From positions 62,001-126,000 of the forward strand of contig NZ_PUJW01000002.1 of assembly GCF_011189575.1 (NCBI RefSeq): DNA of 64,000 nucleotides. Direction: 5' to 3'. The translations under genes were made by a program, and so were the position numbers. The notes below the pieces were generated by a model. The model was not told the DNA's origin. It did no database searches and worked only from the letters and a program-made list of their open reading frames with translations. Position 1 is the stretch's first letter; each line of letters opens with the position of its first letter. The DNA is from Photorhabdus cinerea. Its GTDB lineage: Bacteria > Pseudomonadota > Gammaproteobacteria > Enterobacterales > Enterobacteriaceae. Positions 8,808-17,406 of the stretch are shown here, in pieces.

Positions 8808-9815
8808 ATGATTGAAGCTGACCGTCTGGTTTCTGCGGAAGTTTTGCAAGACGATGAAGCCATTGACCGGGCCATCAGACCTAAATTGTTGTCTGAATAT
8901 GTCGGGCAACCGCAAGTCTGTGAGCAGATGGAGATTTTTATTCAGGCTGCCAGACAGCGGGGTGATGCTCTTGACCATCTGCTGATTTTTGGCCCGCCGG
9001 GGTTAGGGAAAACCACGCTGGCGAATATTGTTGCTAATGAGATGGGTGTGAACCTCCGTACAACTTCTGGCCCTGTTTTGGAAAAGGCGGGCGATTTGGC
9101 GGCAATGTTGACGAACCTTGAACCTCACGACGTGCTGTTTATTGATGAAATTCACCGTTTGTCTCCGGTAGTGGAAGAGATTCTCTATCCGGCAATGGAA
9201 GACTATCAATTGGATATTATGATCGGTGAGGGACCGGCAGCCCGTTCGATAAAAATTGATTTGCCTCCTTTTACCTTGATTGGAGCTACTACCCGCGCAG
9301 GTTCTTTGACTTCTCCATTGCGTGATCGGTTCGGTATTGTGCAGCGGCTTGAATTTTATAACGTGGATGATTTGCAAAGTATCGTCTCACGCAGCGCTCG
9401 TTTTATGGGGGTCGATATTACTGACGATGGGGCGCGGCAGGTTGCTATGCGTTCTCGTGGAACGCCGCGTATTACAAACCGTTTATTGCGGCGGGTGCGT
9501 GATTTTGCCCAGGTAAAAGGGAATGGTGCCATTGATGGTGATATTGCTACCAGAGCGCTGGATATGCTGAGTGTAGACTCTGCGGGTTTTGATTATTTGG
9601 ATCGTAAGTTACTGATTGCCATCATTGATAAATTTATGGGTGGTCCTGTCGGGGTGGATAACCTTGCCGCCGCCATTGGCGAAGAGCGGGAAACAATTGA
9701 GGATGTGCTGGAACCCTTCCTGATTCAGCAAGGTTTTATTCAGCGTACTTCCCGTGGACGAATTGCCACCAATCATGCTTACCGTCATTTTGGTATGGTT
9801 AAAGATCAGGAGTAA
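8808..9815 (+). CDS. ruvB: Holliday junction branch migration ATPase RuvB
   Basis: RuvB is the hexameric AAA+ motor of branch migration. Over 335 aa it shows Walker A GPPGLGKT, Walker B VLFIDEIHRL, sensor 1 LIGATTRAGSLT, the arginine-finger region SPLRDRFGI, and the C-terminal winged helix (IEEVLEP-like IEDVLEPFLIQQGFIQRT). Expressed with ruvA. Its 3' end faces znuB, with an ERIC repeat between them. Confidence 0.97.
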   Translation: MIEADRLVSAEVLQDDEAIDRAIRPKLLSEYVGQPQVCEQMEIFIQAARQRGDALDHLLIFGPPGLGKTTLANIVANEMGVNLRTTSGPVLEKAGDLAAMLTNLEPHDVLFIDEIHRLSPVVEEILYPAMEDYQLDIMIGEGPAARSIKIDLPPFTLIGATTRAGSLTSPLRDRFGIVQRLEFYNVDDLQSIVSRSARFMGVDITDDGARQVAMRSRGTPRITNRLLRRVRDFAQVKGNGAIDGDIATRALDMLSVDSAGFDYLDRKLLIAIIDKFMGGPVGVDNLAAAIGEERETIEDVLEPFLIQQGFIQRTSRGRIATNHAYRHFGMVKDQE

Positions 9816-9890
9816 TGGGAATAGGGACGCCTTCAAGGGCATCCCATTCTTGTTTTCCTTGTAGAAATAAGAAATTGGGGAATGGGAATA

Positions 9891-10016
9891 TATACCTTAT
9901 GGATTTCAAGATGGATCGCGACGGCAAGGGAGCGAATCCCCGGGAGCATAGATAACTATGTGACCGGGGTGAGTGAGTGCAGCCAACAAAGAAGCAACTT
10001 GAAAGATAACGGGTAT
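9891..10016. repeat. ERIC repeat between ruvB and znuB
   Basis: A full ERIC-type imperfect palindrome of about 126 bp, with termini TATACC and GGGTAT and a CCCCGGG/CCGGGG core. It sits between the convergent ruvB and znuB genes, 2 bases from the znuB stop. Orientation is opposite to the copies at 15051, 16613 and 62656. Confidence 0.88.
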
Positions 10017-10018
10017 GA

Positions 10019-10804
10019 TTAGTTTCTTGCTTTACTGACCAGGCTGATAATAAATAACACCGCAGCGCACAGAACAACAGAAGGCCCGGCTGGGGTGTCG
10101 TAAAGGGCAGAAAAGGCTAATCCGCCAGTGACGGAGATTATACCCGTTGCAATAGCGATACCTGCCATTTGTTCAGGCGTACGGGCAAAACGGCGGGCGG
10201 TAGCGGCTGGAATAATCAGGAGCGAGGTAATAATCAAAGCGCCGACAAACTTCATTGCCAAGCCAATGGTCAACGCGGTTACCAGCATTAACAGTACTCT
10301 CAGCCGCTGTATTTTAATGCCATCGACAAAAGCTATTTCTTGGCTGACGGTCATAGAAAGCAGGGCGTTCCATTGCCAAAACAGCAGTGTGGTGACAATA
10401 GCGACACCGATCGCAATCAACCAGATATCTTCATAAGTGACTGACAGTAAGTCACCAAACAGATAAGCCATCAAATCAACTCGCACATTAGACATTAAAC
10501 TGACAACGACCAGTCCTAATGATAATGCGCTGTGGGCCATAATTCCCAATAAAGTATCAATTGCCAGTTGAGGGCGTTTTTCCAGCCAGACCAGAATGAT
10601 TGCTAATATCAACGTGACAGCGATAACCGCGTAAAAAGGGCTAATATTTAGCAATAATCCGAAAGCAACGCCTAGTAATGAGGCATGCGCCAGAGTATCG
10701 CCAAAGTAAGACATTCTGCGCCAGACAACAAATGAACCTAATGGCCCAGCCGCAATGGCTAATAATATTCCTGCTAGCCAACCGGGAAGTAATAATTCAA
10801 GCAT
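10019..10804 (-). CDS. znuB: Zinc ABC transporter permease ZnuB
   Basis: The integral membrane subunit of the high-affinity zinc importer ZnuABC. About 261 aa with 7-8 hydrophobic helices. The family block GPLGSFVVWRRMSYFGDTLA lies near the N-terminus, and TSLLIIPAATARRFART and YDTPAGPSVVLCAA lie towards the C-terminus. I start at the ATG at 10804 (MLELLLPGWLAG), which matches E. coli and overlaps the znuC stop by 8 bases. Expected to be Zur-repressed with znuC. Confidence 0.95.
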   Translation of the reverse strand: MLELLLPGWLAGILLAIAAGPLGSFVVWRRMSYFGDTLAHASLLGVAFGLLLNISPFYAVIAVTLILAIILVWLEKRPQLAIDTLLGIMAHSALSLGLVVVSLMSNVRVDLMAYLFGDLLSVTYEDIWLIAIGVAIVTTLLFWQWNALLSMTVSQEIAFVDGIKIQRLRVLLMLVTALTIGLAMKFVGALIITSLLIIPAATARRFARTPEQMAGIAIATGIISVTGGLAFSALYDTPAGPSVVLCAAVLFIISLVSKARN

Positions 10805-11561
10805 CAGTGGCACATTCCCTGTTATTTTTCAAAACAATTTCCCCTTTCAGATCATGATGATGATTATGCTGATGTCGGTATACTGCTAATTGTCTGGCCC
10901 CATGGTGACCAAACATAGCGATAAATTCAGGGTGAATAGAAACGACTTCAGGTGTACCGGAACAGCAAATGTGTTGATTAAGACATAAAACTTCATCTGT
11001 TTTCGCCATTACCAGATGCAAATCATGGGATACCATAAGTACAGCACAATTCAATTCAGTTCTAATTTGATTGATTAAATCATAGAGCGCTAATTGACCA
11101 TTAACATCGACTCCTTGTGTTGGTTCATCAAGAACTAATAATTGGGGTTTATTTAATAGCGCTCTGGCTAATAAAACCCGTTGGCTTTCTCCGCCGGATA
11201 ATTTTTGCATGGGTTGTTGCAATAGATGAGCAGCTTTGACCCGCTCAAGTGTTGGCAATAGATCGGCAGATTTTACACCGGGTTTCAGCATCATAAAGCG
11301 TTTGACGGTTAATGGCAGGGTGGGGTCAAGATGCAACTTCTGTGGAACATAGCCGATTCTTAACCCATCGGTACGTTCAATGGTGCCGGATGACGGCCCA
11401 ACAAGCCCCAGAACAACACGGACTAATGTTGATTTACCGGCACCATTAGGCCCTAACAAAGTCAGGATATTCCCTTGTTGCAAGCTGAGGGAAATATTGT
11501 TTAGTATCTGACGATTGCCAAAGGTAACGGCAACATTTTTTAAGGCGATAAGTGTAGGCAT
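10797..11561 (-). CDS. znuC: Zinc ABC transporter ATPase ZnuC
   Basis: The ATP-binding subunit of ZnuABC. It has Walker A GPNGAGKST, signature LSGGESQRVLLARALL, Walker B LLVLDEPTQGVDV and switch His in MVSHDLHLV. The C-terminal tail is His-rich (HQHNHHHDLKGE), as in E. coli. I start at MPTLIALKN by similarity to E. coli, although no good ribosome binding site is visible; upstream in-frame codons run into the Zur operator and are unlikely to be translated. Divergent from znuA. Confidence 0.93.
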   Translation of the reverse strand: MPTLIALKNVAVTFGNRQILNNISLSLQQGNILTLLGPNGAGKSTLVRVVLGLVGPSSGTIERTDGLRIGYVPQKLHLDPTLPLTVKRFMMLKPGVKSADLLPTLERVKAAHLLQQPMQKLSGGESQRVLLARALLNKPQLLVLDEPTQGVDVNGQLALYDLINQIRTELNCAVLMVSHDLHLVMAKTDEVLCLNQHICCSGTPEVVSIHPEFIAMFGHHGARQLAVYRHQHNHHHDLKGEIVLKNNRECATDA

Positions 11562-11586
11562 GCTAAATATATCTTGCGTGAACATT

Positions 11587-11609
11587 GAGATGTTATAATA
11601 TAACAATTC
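11587..11609. promoter_or_regulatory. Zur operator between znuC and znuA
   Basis: The 23-bp site GAGATGTTATAA followed by TATAACAATTC matches the E. coli znu Zur box (GAAATGTTATAATATCAC...) at most positions and is a near palindrome. It lies in the 76-bp divergent promoter region, so zinc-loaded Zur would repress both znuCB and znuA. Confidence 0.82.
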
Positions 11610-11637
11610 TTGCTTATGTCCACGAGATATTTACATT

Positions 11638-12585
11638 ATGTTACACAAATCATATAAACTGACGCACAAATTTTTCTGCAAAGCTGCGATTGCCACGGTT
11701 TTAATGTCAGGAACAATACAATCCGCTAGTGCTGATGTCGTAACCTCAATCCGCCCGTTGGGTTTTATTGCTTCTGCAATAACAGATGGGGTAACTGATA
11801 CACAGGTACTGTTACCTGATGGCGCATCACCGCATGATTATGCATTGAAACCGTCCGATCTTAAGAAAATTAATCAGGCAGATTTAGTTGTGTGGGTTGG
11901 ACCTGATATGGAAGTCTTTTTGTCTAAACCGTTAGCCAAAGTTCCACAAGATAAGCAGCTGGCTTTAGCACAATTGCCAACGATTAAACCATTATTGCTG
12001 AAAAATAATGAAGATTTACACGAACCAGATCAGCATAAACATGAAGACGGTCATGAACATCATTCTCATGGCGAATATAATATGCATATCTGGCTATCGC
12101 CAGAAATAGTGAAACAGGCTGCTCAGGCGATCCATGACCAATTATTGATGCACTATCCGCATAAAAAAGCTGCACTGGACGTAAACCTACGTAAATTCAA
12201 CGTTCAGCTTGCGCAAACTGACAAAAATATTGCTAATATTCTTAAACCGGTGCGCGGTAAGGGGTATTTTGTTTTTCACGATGCTTACGGTTATTTCGAA
12301 CAGCATTATGGCCTGACTCCACTAGGGCATTTTACGATTAACCCTGAAATACAACCTGGCGCACAAAAATTACATCACATACGAACACAATTGGTTGAGC
12401 AAAAAGCAACCTGTATTTTTGCTGAGCCACAATTCAGGCCGACCGTGATAAATGTTGTCGCGAAAGATACGGGAGTGCGCATGGGCACTTTAGACCCGTT
12501 AGGAAGCCGCATTGTATTGGATAAGGACAGCTATATGAAATTTATAACTCAGTTGTCGGAACAGTACGCAGGTTGCCTGAATTAG
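11638..12585 (+). CDS. znuA: Zinc ABC transporter substrate-binding protein ZnuA
   Basis: The periplasmic zinc-binding protein of ZnuABC, 315 aa. A signal peptide ends around SASADVV. The metal site ligands are visible: His in GASPHDYALKPSD, His in NMHIWLSPE, His in GLTPLGHFTINPEIQPG. A His/Asp-rich loop (about residues 130-145, HKHEDGHEHHSHGE) is the typical zinc-capture loop. Paired Cys near the C-terminus (TCIFAEPQ, AGCLN) match E. coli. Divergent from znuCB across the Zur box. Confidence 0.95.
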   Translation: MLHKSYKLTHKFFCKAAIATVLMSGTIQSASADVVTSIRPLGFIASAITDGVTDTQVLLPDGASPHDYALKPSDLKKINQADLVVWVGPDMEVFLSKPLAKVPQDKQLALAQLPTIKPLLLKNNEDLHEPDQHKHEDGHEHHSHGEYNMHIWLSPEIVKQAAQAIHDQLLMHYPHKKAALDVNLRKFNVQLAQTDKNIANILKPVRGKGYFVFHDAYGYFEQHYGLTPLGHFTINPEIQPGAQKLHHIRTQLVEQKATCIFAEPQFRPTVINVVAKDTGVRMGTLDPLGSRIVLDKDSYMKFITQLSEQYAGCLN

Positions 12586-12605
12586 AGTAATAAGGAATTC
12601 TATTA

Positions 12606-13916
12606 GTGCAACAGATAGTTAAAACTATCGTTCTGGTGTATAGGGAGTTACCGCGACCGCATAAGATTATGCTTGGTTCGTTGACTGTAGCAACATTGGT
12701 TGTCACGATGTGGCAGCCGATTGCTTATCATCATGAACAAGAAGAAATCACAACGGGTAGCATTGCTATCAATACTCCCGCAGCAAATACCGATGAGATT
12801 ATTGCGGATAGTAGTGAACAATTACCGGATGAAGGTATTCCTGATGAGGAAACCAATTCGGAAGCCACCGCTCAAACTCCGCATGAATATATTGTCTCTG
12901 ACGGTGACACTCTCAGTAGTATTCTGACTCAATTTGGTATCGACTCTTCTGATGTGGCGTTACTGGCTAATCAGCACCGCGTGTTACGGGGGCTTAATAT
13001 CGGACAGCCATTGTCATGGACAGTAAACGAAACGGGTGACTTGCAAAGCCTGACCTGGGGTGTTTCCCGTCGAGAAACCCGCATTTATACCCGTGAAGGT
13101 GATGTATTTAAAGAAACGAAAGAGTTTCAAAAAGGTGAATGGAAAAATAGCGCTATTATAGGTGTTGTTGATAATAACTTTACCAGCAGTGCTTTAAATG
13201 CGGGTTTAACCAGTAGCGAAGCACGTGAAGTCACCAAGGCACTACAATGGCAAATAGATTTGCGTAAATTACGTAAAGGCGATCGTTTCTCTGTACTACT
13301 TTCCCGTGAAATATTGGATGGTCACAGTGAACAAAGTCAATTACTTGGTGTTCGTTTGAATAGTGGTGGTAAAGATTATTATGCAATCCGTGCGGAAGAT
13401 GGTCGTTTTTATGATCGAGAGGCTTCCGGTCTTGAGCGTGGTTTTTTGCGTTTTCCAACAACCAAACAATTCCGTGTCTCTTCCCAATTTAATCCCCGGC
13501 GTGTGAATCCGGTGACAGGTCGGGTTGCGCCGCATAAAGGTGTGGATTTTGCCATGCCAGTGGGAACCCCTGTTTTGGCGGTAGGGGATGGCGAGGTTAT
13601 TGTCTCTAAATATAATGGGGCAGCAGGTAACTTTATTGCTATCCGTCATGGTCGCCAATATACCACCCGCTATATGCACCTGAGAAAACTATTGGTGAAA
13701 CCGGGGCAGAAAGTGAAACGCGGTGATCGTATCGCACTGTCCGGTAGTACCGGTCGTTCTACTGGCCCTCATTTGCACTATGAATTCTGGAACAATCAGC
13801 AGGCAGTAAATCCATTAACTGCGAAATTGCCGCGTTCTGGTGGTCTGAGTGGTAAAGAACGCACAGAATTCCTGGCGACGGTGAAAGAGGTGACACCTCA
13901 GCTTTTGCTGGATTGA
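12606..13916 (+). CDS. mepM: Murein DD-endopeptidase MepM
   Basis: A periplasmic M23 peptidase that cuts D-Ala-mDAP crosslinks to let the cell wall grow. 436 aa: an N-terminal membrane anchor (about residues 20-38), a LysM/OapA-like domain (EYIVSDGDTLSSILTQFGI, about 97-140), and a C-terminal M23 domain with HKGVDFAMP and GPHLHYEFW metal ligands. GTG start at 12606 with AAGGA 10 bases upstream. It follows znuA by 20 bases, the same order as E. coli, so it may be partly co-transcribed. Confidence 0.94.
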   Translation: MQQIVKTIVLVYRELPRPHKIMLGSLTVATLVVTMWQPIAYHHEQEEITTGSIAINTPAANTDEIIADSSEQLPDEGIPDEETNSEATAQTPHEYIVSDGDTLSSILTQFGIDSSDVALLANQHRVLRGLNIGQPLSWTVNETGDLQSLTWGVSRRETRIYTREGDVFKETKEFQKGEWKNSAIIGVVDNNFTSSALNAGLTSSEAREVTKALQWQIDLRKLRKGDRFSVLLSREILDGHSEQSQLLGVRLNSGGKDYYAIRAEDGRFYDREASGLERGFLRFPTTKQFRVSSQFNPRRVNPVTGRVAPHKGVDFAMPVGTPVLAVGDGEVIVSKYNGAAGNFIAIRHGRQYTTRYMHLRKLLVKPGQKVKRGDRIALSGSTGRSTGPHLHYEFWNNQQAVNPLTAKLPRSGGLSGKERTEFLATVKEVTPQLLLD

Positions 13917-13946
13917 GTTTAACTGATCATAAATAACAGACTTTAA

Positions 13947-13978
13947 AGCGGATGATTGATATCATCCGCTGTCGTTTT
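13947..13978 (+). terminator. Terminator after mepM
   Basis: AGCGGATGAT and ATCATCCGCT form a perfect 10-bp stem with a 4-base loop, followed by GTCGTTTT. Confidence 0.8.
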
Positions 13979-14067
13979 GTATTGCAGAACAAGATATGTT
14001 GACATTTGTTGATATAGATTCCTGTATTAAAATGGCAAATTATCGTTTTGTTTTAAAGAGTTATCTC

Positions 14068-15036
14068 ATGCATAAAGAGACAGATACAGACAGTAAAGTG
14101 GGTTATGTGCCGACATTTCATAAATCCTACCTGCATCCTCGTTACTGGGGAATATGGGCGGGAGTGGGGGTGTTGGCTGGGCTAGCTTATGTTCCAGTTA
14201 AACTGCGTGATCCTTTGTTGGCGAAAATAGGATGGTTGGCTGGTAAATTTGCAAAAGGGGCGCGTCGCAGAGCGAGAATAAACCTGTGTTACTGTATGCC
14301 GGAATTGACTGGACAGCAGCGCGAAGCATTGATTGATAAAATGTTTTCTACCGCGCCTCAACCTTTTGTCATGTTAGCTGAAATTTATTTACGTGGTACA
14401 AAATCAACGTTAAACCGGACTCATTGGCATGGCGAAGAGATTATTCTTCAACTGAAAGAGCAGGGAAAAAACGTTATTTTCATGGTTCCTCATGGCTGGG
14501 CTGTGGATATTCCTGCGATATTACTGACGGCGGGTGGACAGAAAGCAGCGGCTATGTTTCATCATCAAAAAAACCCAGTATCAGATTATTTTTGGAATAA
14601 AGCTCGCAGTCAATTTGGTGGTCGCTTACATTCCCGTGATGCTGGAATTAAACCTTTTATCACCACTGTTCGCCAGGGTTTCTGGGGATATTATCTTCCT
14701 GATCAGGATCATGGTGAAGAACACAGTGAATTTGTCGATTTCTTTGCAACTTATAAAGCAACATTACCGGCAATTGGGCGATTGATGAAAGTTTGTCGTG
14801 CGGCTATTGTTCCCTTGTTTCCGGTTTATAATTACCGTACTCACCAGCTTGATATTTATATTCGTCCACCAATGGATGATATTGATGGCAAAGATGATGC
14901 TTTTATTGCTCGCCGGATGAATGAAGAATTAGAACAATTAGTGCGACCAAATCCTGAACAATATACCTGGATACTTAAATTGCTTAAGACCCGGAAAGAG
15001 GGTGATATTGAGCCGTATAACAGAGAAGATCTGTGA
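14068..15036 (+). CDS. lpxM: Lipid A myristoyltransferase LpxM
   Basis: LpxM (MsbB) adds the last secondary acyl chain to lipid A at the inner membrane. The acyltransferase HX4D motif is seen in VPHGWAVDIPAI, and GGRLHSRDAGIKPFI, YYLPDQDHGEEHSEFVDFFA and LPAIGRLMKVC are intact. I start at the ATG at 14068 (MHKETDTD, 322 aa), with AAAGAG 7 bases upstream, matching the E. coli length; 24 in-frame codons further upstream are open but unsupported. In E. coli lpxM is next to pykA; here the darobactin operon lies between them. Confidence 0.93.
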   Translation: MHKETDTDSKVGYVPTFHKSYLHPRYWGIWAGVGVLAGLAYVPVKLRDPLLAKIGWLAGKFAKGARRRARINLCYCMPELTGQQREALIDKMFSTAPQPFVMLAEIYLRGTKSTLNRTHWHGEEIILQLKEQGKNVIFMVPHGWAVDIPAILLTAGGQKAAAMFHHQKNPVSDYFWNKARSQFGGRLHSRDAGIKPFITTVRQGFWGYYLPDQDHGEEHSEFVDFFATYKATLPAIGRLMKVCRAAIVPLFPVYNYRTHQLDIYIRPPMDDIDGKDDAFIARRMNEELEQLVRPNPEQYTWILKLLKTRKEGDIEPYNREDL

Positions 15037-15050
15037 TTCTAATCACGAGA

Positions 15051-15177
15051 TATACCTGTTATCTTTCAAGTTGCCTCTTTGTTGGCTGCACTCACTCACC
15101 CCGGTCACAGAGTTATCTATGCTCCCGGGGATTCGCTCCCTTGCCGTCGCGATCCATCTTGAAATCCATTGGGTATA
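15051..15177. repeat. ERIC repeat downstream of lpxM and darE
   Basis: A full 127-bp ERIC copy starting TATACCTGTTATC and ending GGGTATA. It lies between the convergent lpxM and darE. Nearly identical to the copy at 16613-16739 on the other side of darE and in the same orientation. Confidence 0.9.
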
Positions 15178-15216
15178 TATGTGAAAGTCATCATTACAGT
15201 TTGAGAATTTAAATTG

Positions 15217-15258
15217 CCCCCTAATGCTGGATATAATATCCAGTGATTAGGGGGTTTT
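15217..15258. terminator. Terminator between lpxM and darE
   Basis: CCCCCTAAT pairs with ATTAGGGGG, and an inner CTGGATAT/ATATCCAG stem extends it. TTTT follows on the plus strand. Placed to end lpxM transcripts and possibly the dar operon from the other side. Confidence 0.8.
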
Positions 15259-15301
15259 ATGATGAAGCATGTTACTTACACTTAAAATATCAGGACAACA
15301 T

Positions 15302-16591
15302 TTATGCGGCTATGGTTTGTTTTATTGTCTCCAACAGACCGCCGGTTCCACAGCAAGAACCATCATAGTTTGGATTATGTTTCCTGTTAGTCACTCGATC
15401 GTGAGGGCATCCGCCATTACATAAGTGAAACCATTTGCATTGATGCATTTTTTCGTATGATTCCCTCTCCTCTATAAGATGGTTTTTATTTGTATTTGAT
15501 TTAACTAATAAATTTCCAAGATCATTATCGATAATTGAACCATAATTATTCCCTTCGGCACCAACATATTTGTCACATGCTGATACAGTACCGTTGGGTT
15601 CCAATGTAATGATTTCCTGAGAACAGTTACCAGCCCAATAACAATCTGATATTTTCTTTTGAGATGATTTAATACTATCAATAAATCCATCAAACAGACG
15701 AATATTTATTTTACCTTTATAACCATCCCACCAGACCCGGAAAACATTAGAAAGGAAATTGATATAATTATGGTAAGTTATATAACTTCCTCCAGGATCG
15801 TCACCTGGCTGACACCGGTTATCTGGCACAATATTTAGAAATTCGATATCTGTTAAACCAATTTCGTAAAAATAAGAGAGCATTTTTTCGATATTTGATT
15901 CGTAAACATCTCTATCGACGACAACCAGTGCACCGTAAGGTATGCCATAACTTCTTAATTTCTTCATACCTGCAGCAACTTTATGAGATGTTGGCCTTCC
16001 TCTGTAATCTAATCTTCGGCTATCGTGTATTTCTGGAATACCGTCAACGCTTATACCGACTCCCATTCCGATACCTTTAAGGAATACCAACCAATCTTCG
16101 GGAATATTGACGGCATTGGTTTGTACCGAATTAGTGATAACTTGATCTGGTTTTTTAAATTGTTCTTGCAACCAGATTAATTTCTTAAAATAATTAACAT
16201 TCAATAAGGTGACTTCACCACCGTGCCAAACGAATTCGAATCGCTTTATATTGGGTATGGATAAGAAACGGTGCATAGAGCGCATCAAGTTAAAAAACGT
16301 TAAGGTATTCCCTTTTCCTTCAGCCCAGGAATGACAATAAGTGCACCTCAAGTTGCAAAGCCTTGTAGCTTTAACAACAACAACTAACTTATTGGCATTG
16401 ACCACTTCAGGGCTAAATTGTATGCCGATTTCCTCATTATATAGAGCCAGTTCATCATCATCTAATATTTTTTCGGCAGGAATTTCACCAATAATCCTAC
16501 AAGCTAGTTGCCTGTAATTAATTTTAGGCGATTTCTTGAGAATCGATGATCCGTCTGAATCTAAATGTTTTATTGGGATTATAGTATCCAT
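15302..16591 (-). CDS. darE: Darobactin radical SAM/SPASM enzyme DarE
   Basis: DarE forms the two Trp crosslinks (an ether W1-W3 and a C-C bond W3-K5) on the darobactin precursor. The 429-aa protein has the radical SAM motif CNLRCTYC (Cx3Cx2C, near residue 75) and a C-terminal SPASM region rich in Cys (CYWAGNC, SACDKYVG, CKWFHLCNGGC, GSCCG) for auxiliary iron-sulfur clusters. I start at the ATG at 16591 (MDTIIPIK) because AAGGAG lies 6 bases before it; the in-frame ATG at 16606 overlaps that site. Last gene of the minus-strand dar operon, bracketed by two ERIC repeats. Confidence 0.92.
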   Translation of the reverse strand: MDTIIPIKHLDSDGSSILKKSPKINYRQLACRIIGEIPAEKILDDDELALYNEEIGIQFSPEVVNANKLVVVVKATRLCNLRCTYCHSWAEGKGNTLTFFNLMRSMHRFLSIPNIKRFEFVWHGGEVTLLNVNYFKKLIWLQEQFKKPDQVITNSVQTNAVNIPEDWLVFLKGIGMGVGISVDGIPEIHDSRRLDYRGRPTSHKVAAGMKKLRSYGIPYGALVVVDRDVYESNIEKMLSYFYEIGLTDIEFLNIVPDNRCQPGDDPGGSYITYHNYINFLSNVFRVWWDGYKGKINIRLFDGFIDSIKSSQKKISDCYWAGNCSQEIITLEPNGTVSACDKYVGAEGNNYGSIIDNDLGNLLVKSNTNKNHLIEERESYEKMHQCKWFHLCNGGCPHDRVTNRKHNPNYDGSCCGTGGLLETIKQTIAA

Positions 16592-16612
16592 AACGAACTC
16601 CTTCATGTTATT

Positions 16613-16739
16613 TATACCTGTTATCTTTCAAGTTGCCTCTTTGTTGGCTGCACTCACTCACCCCGGTCACAGAGTTATCTCTGCTCCCGGGGATTCGCTC
16701 CCTTGCCGTCGCGATGCATCTTGAAATCTATTGGGTATA
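16613..16739. repeat. ERIC repeat between darD and darE
   Basis: A full 127-bp ERIC copy inserted inside the dar operon. It starts 3 bases after the darD stop and ends about 20 bases before the darE start. It differs from the 15051 copy at only a few positions. As a long imperfect hairpin in the mRNA it could affect RNA stability or DarE translation. Confidence 0.9.
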
Positions 16740-16742
16740 TGC

Positions 16743-17405
16743 TCAAACAAGCAAATGGCCATCCTTCATTGTTAATATTCTGTCGGAAAATGAAGCCGCT
16801 TCTACGGAATGGGTTACCATAACAATAGTCGTGCCGTTTTCATTCAGATCTTTCAGTGAAGATAAAATATTCTGACCATTTATGCTATCCAGGTTCCCCG
16901 TCGGTTCATCAGCTAATAAAATAGTGGGGTTTGAGATCATTGCCCTGGCGATAGCGACACGTTGCTGTTGCCCACCAGATAATTGTATCGGTTTATGATT
17001 TCCCCGATTTTCTAATCCAAAATTATTTATTGCATCAAGTACTTTATTCTTTCTCTGCTTTTTAGAAAAACCTCTATATTTCAAAGGTAATTCTATATTT
17101 TCAAATACGGTCAGATTGGGTAACAGATTGAATGATTGAAAAATATATCCAATAAATTCGCGTCTGAATGATATTTTCTCAGAATATTTCATCTTTAAAA
17201 TATTATTATTATCCAGTGTCAATTGACCACTGTCGATGGTCTCGAACATGCCAATAACATTCAGTAATGTTGATTTCCCTGATCCAGATGCTCCCATTAT
17301 AGAAATAAACTCACCTTTATCTATATTGAGATTTATTTCATTCAAAACATTTGTTTGAATGAATTTCGTTTTATATGATTTACAGACATTCATCATGCTA
17401 ATCAT
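16743..17405 (-). CDS. darD: Darobactin ABC exporter ATPase DarD
   Basis: A LolD/MacB-type ATP-binding subunit that would power export of darobactin with DarB and DarC. It shows Walker A GASGSGKSTLLNVIG, signature LSGGQQQRVAIARAM, Walker B TILLADEPTGNLDS and switch His in VMVTHSVEAA. I start at the ATG at 17405, 220 aa, with AAGGA 9 bases upstream; a TTG three codons earlier is an alternative. Only one base separates it from the darC stop, so darC and darD are coupled. Confidence 0.9.
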   Translation of the reverse strand: MISMMNVCKSYKTKFIQTNVLNEINLNIDKGEFISIMGASGSGKSTLLNVIGMFETIDSGQLTLDNNNILKMKYSEKISFRREFIGYIFQSFNLLPNLTVFENIELPLKYRGFSKKQRKNKVLDAINNFGLENRGNHKPIQLSGGQQQRVAIARAMISNPTILLADEPTGNLDSINGQNILSSLKDLNENGTTIVMVTHSVEAASFSDRILTMKDGHLLV

Positions 17406-17406
17406 T

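Noticed and set aside
11562..11606. 15-codon upstream extension of ZnuC
   Set aside because: It runs into the Zur operator and has no ribosome site; E. coli starts at the later Met.
15002..15184. Short ORFs inside ERIC repeats with recurring peptide (CTHSPRS.., SRGFAPLPSR)
   Set aside because: The same translation appears at all ERIC copies because the DNA is repeated; there is no ribosome binding site.
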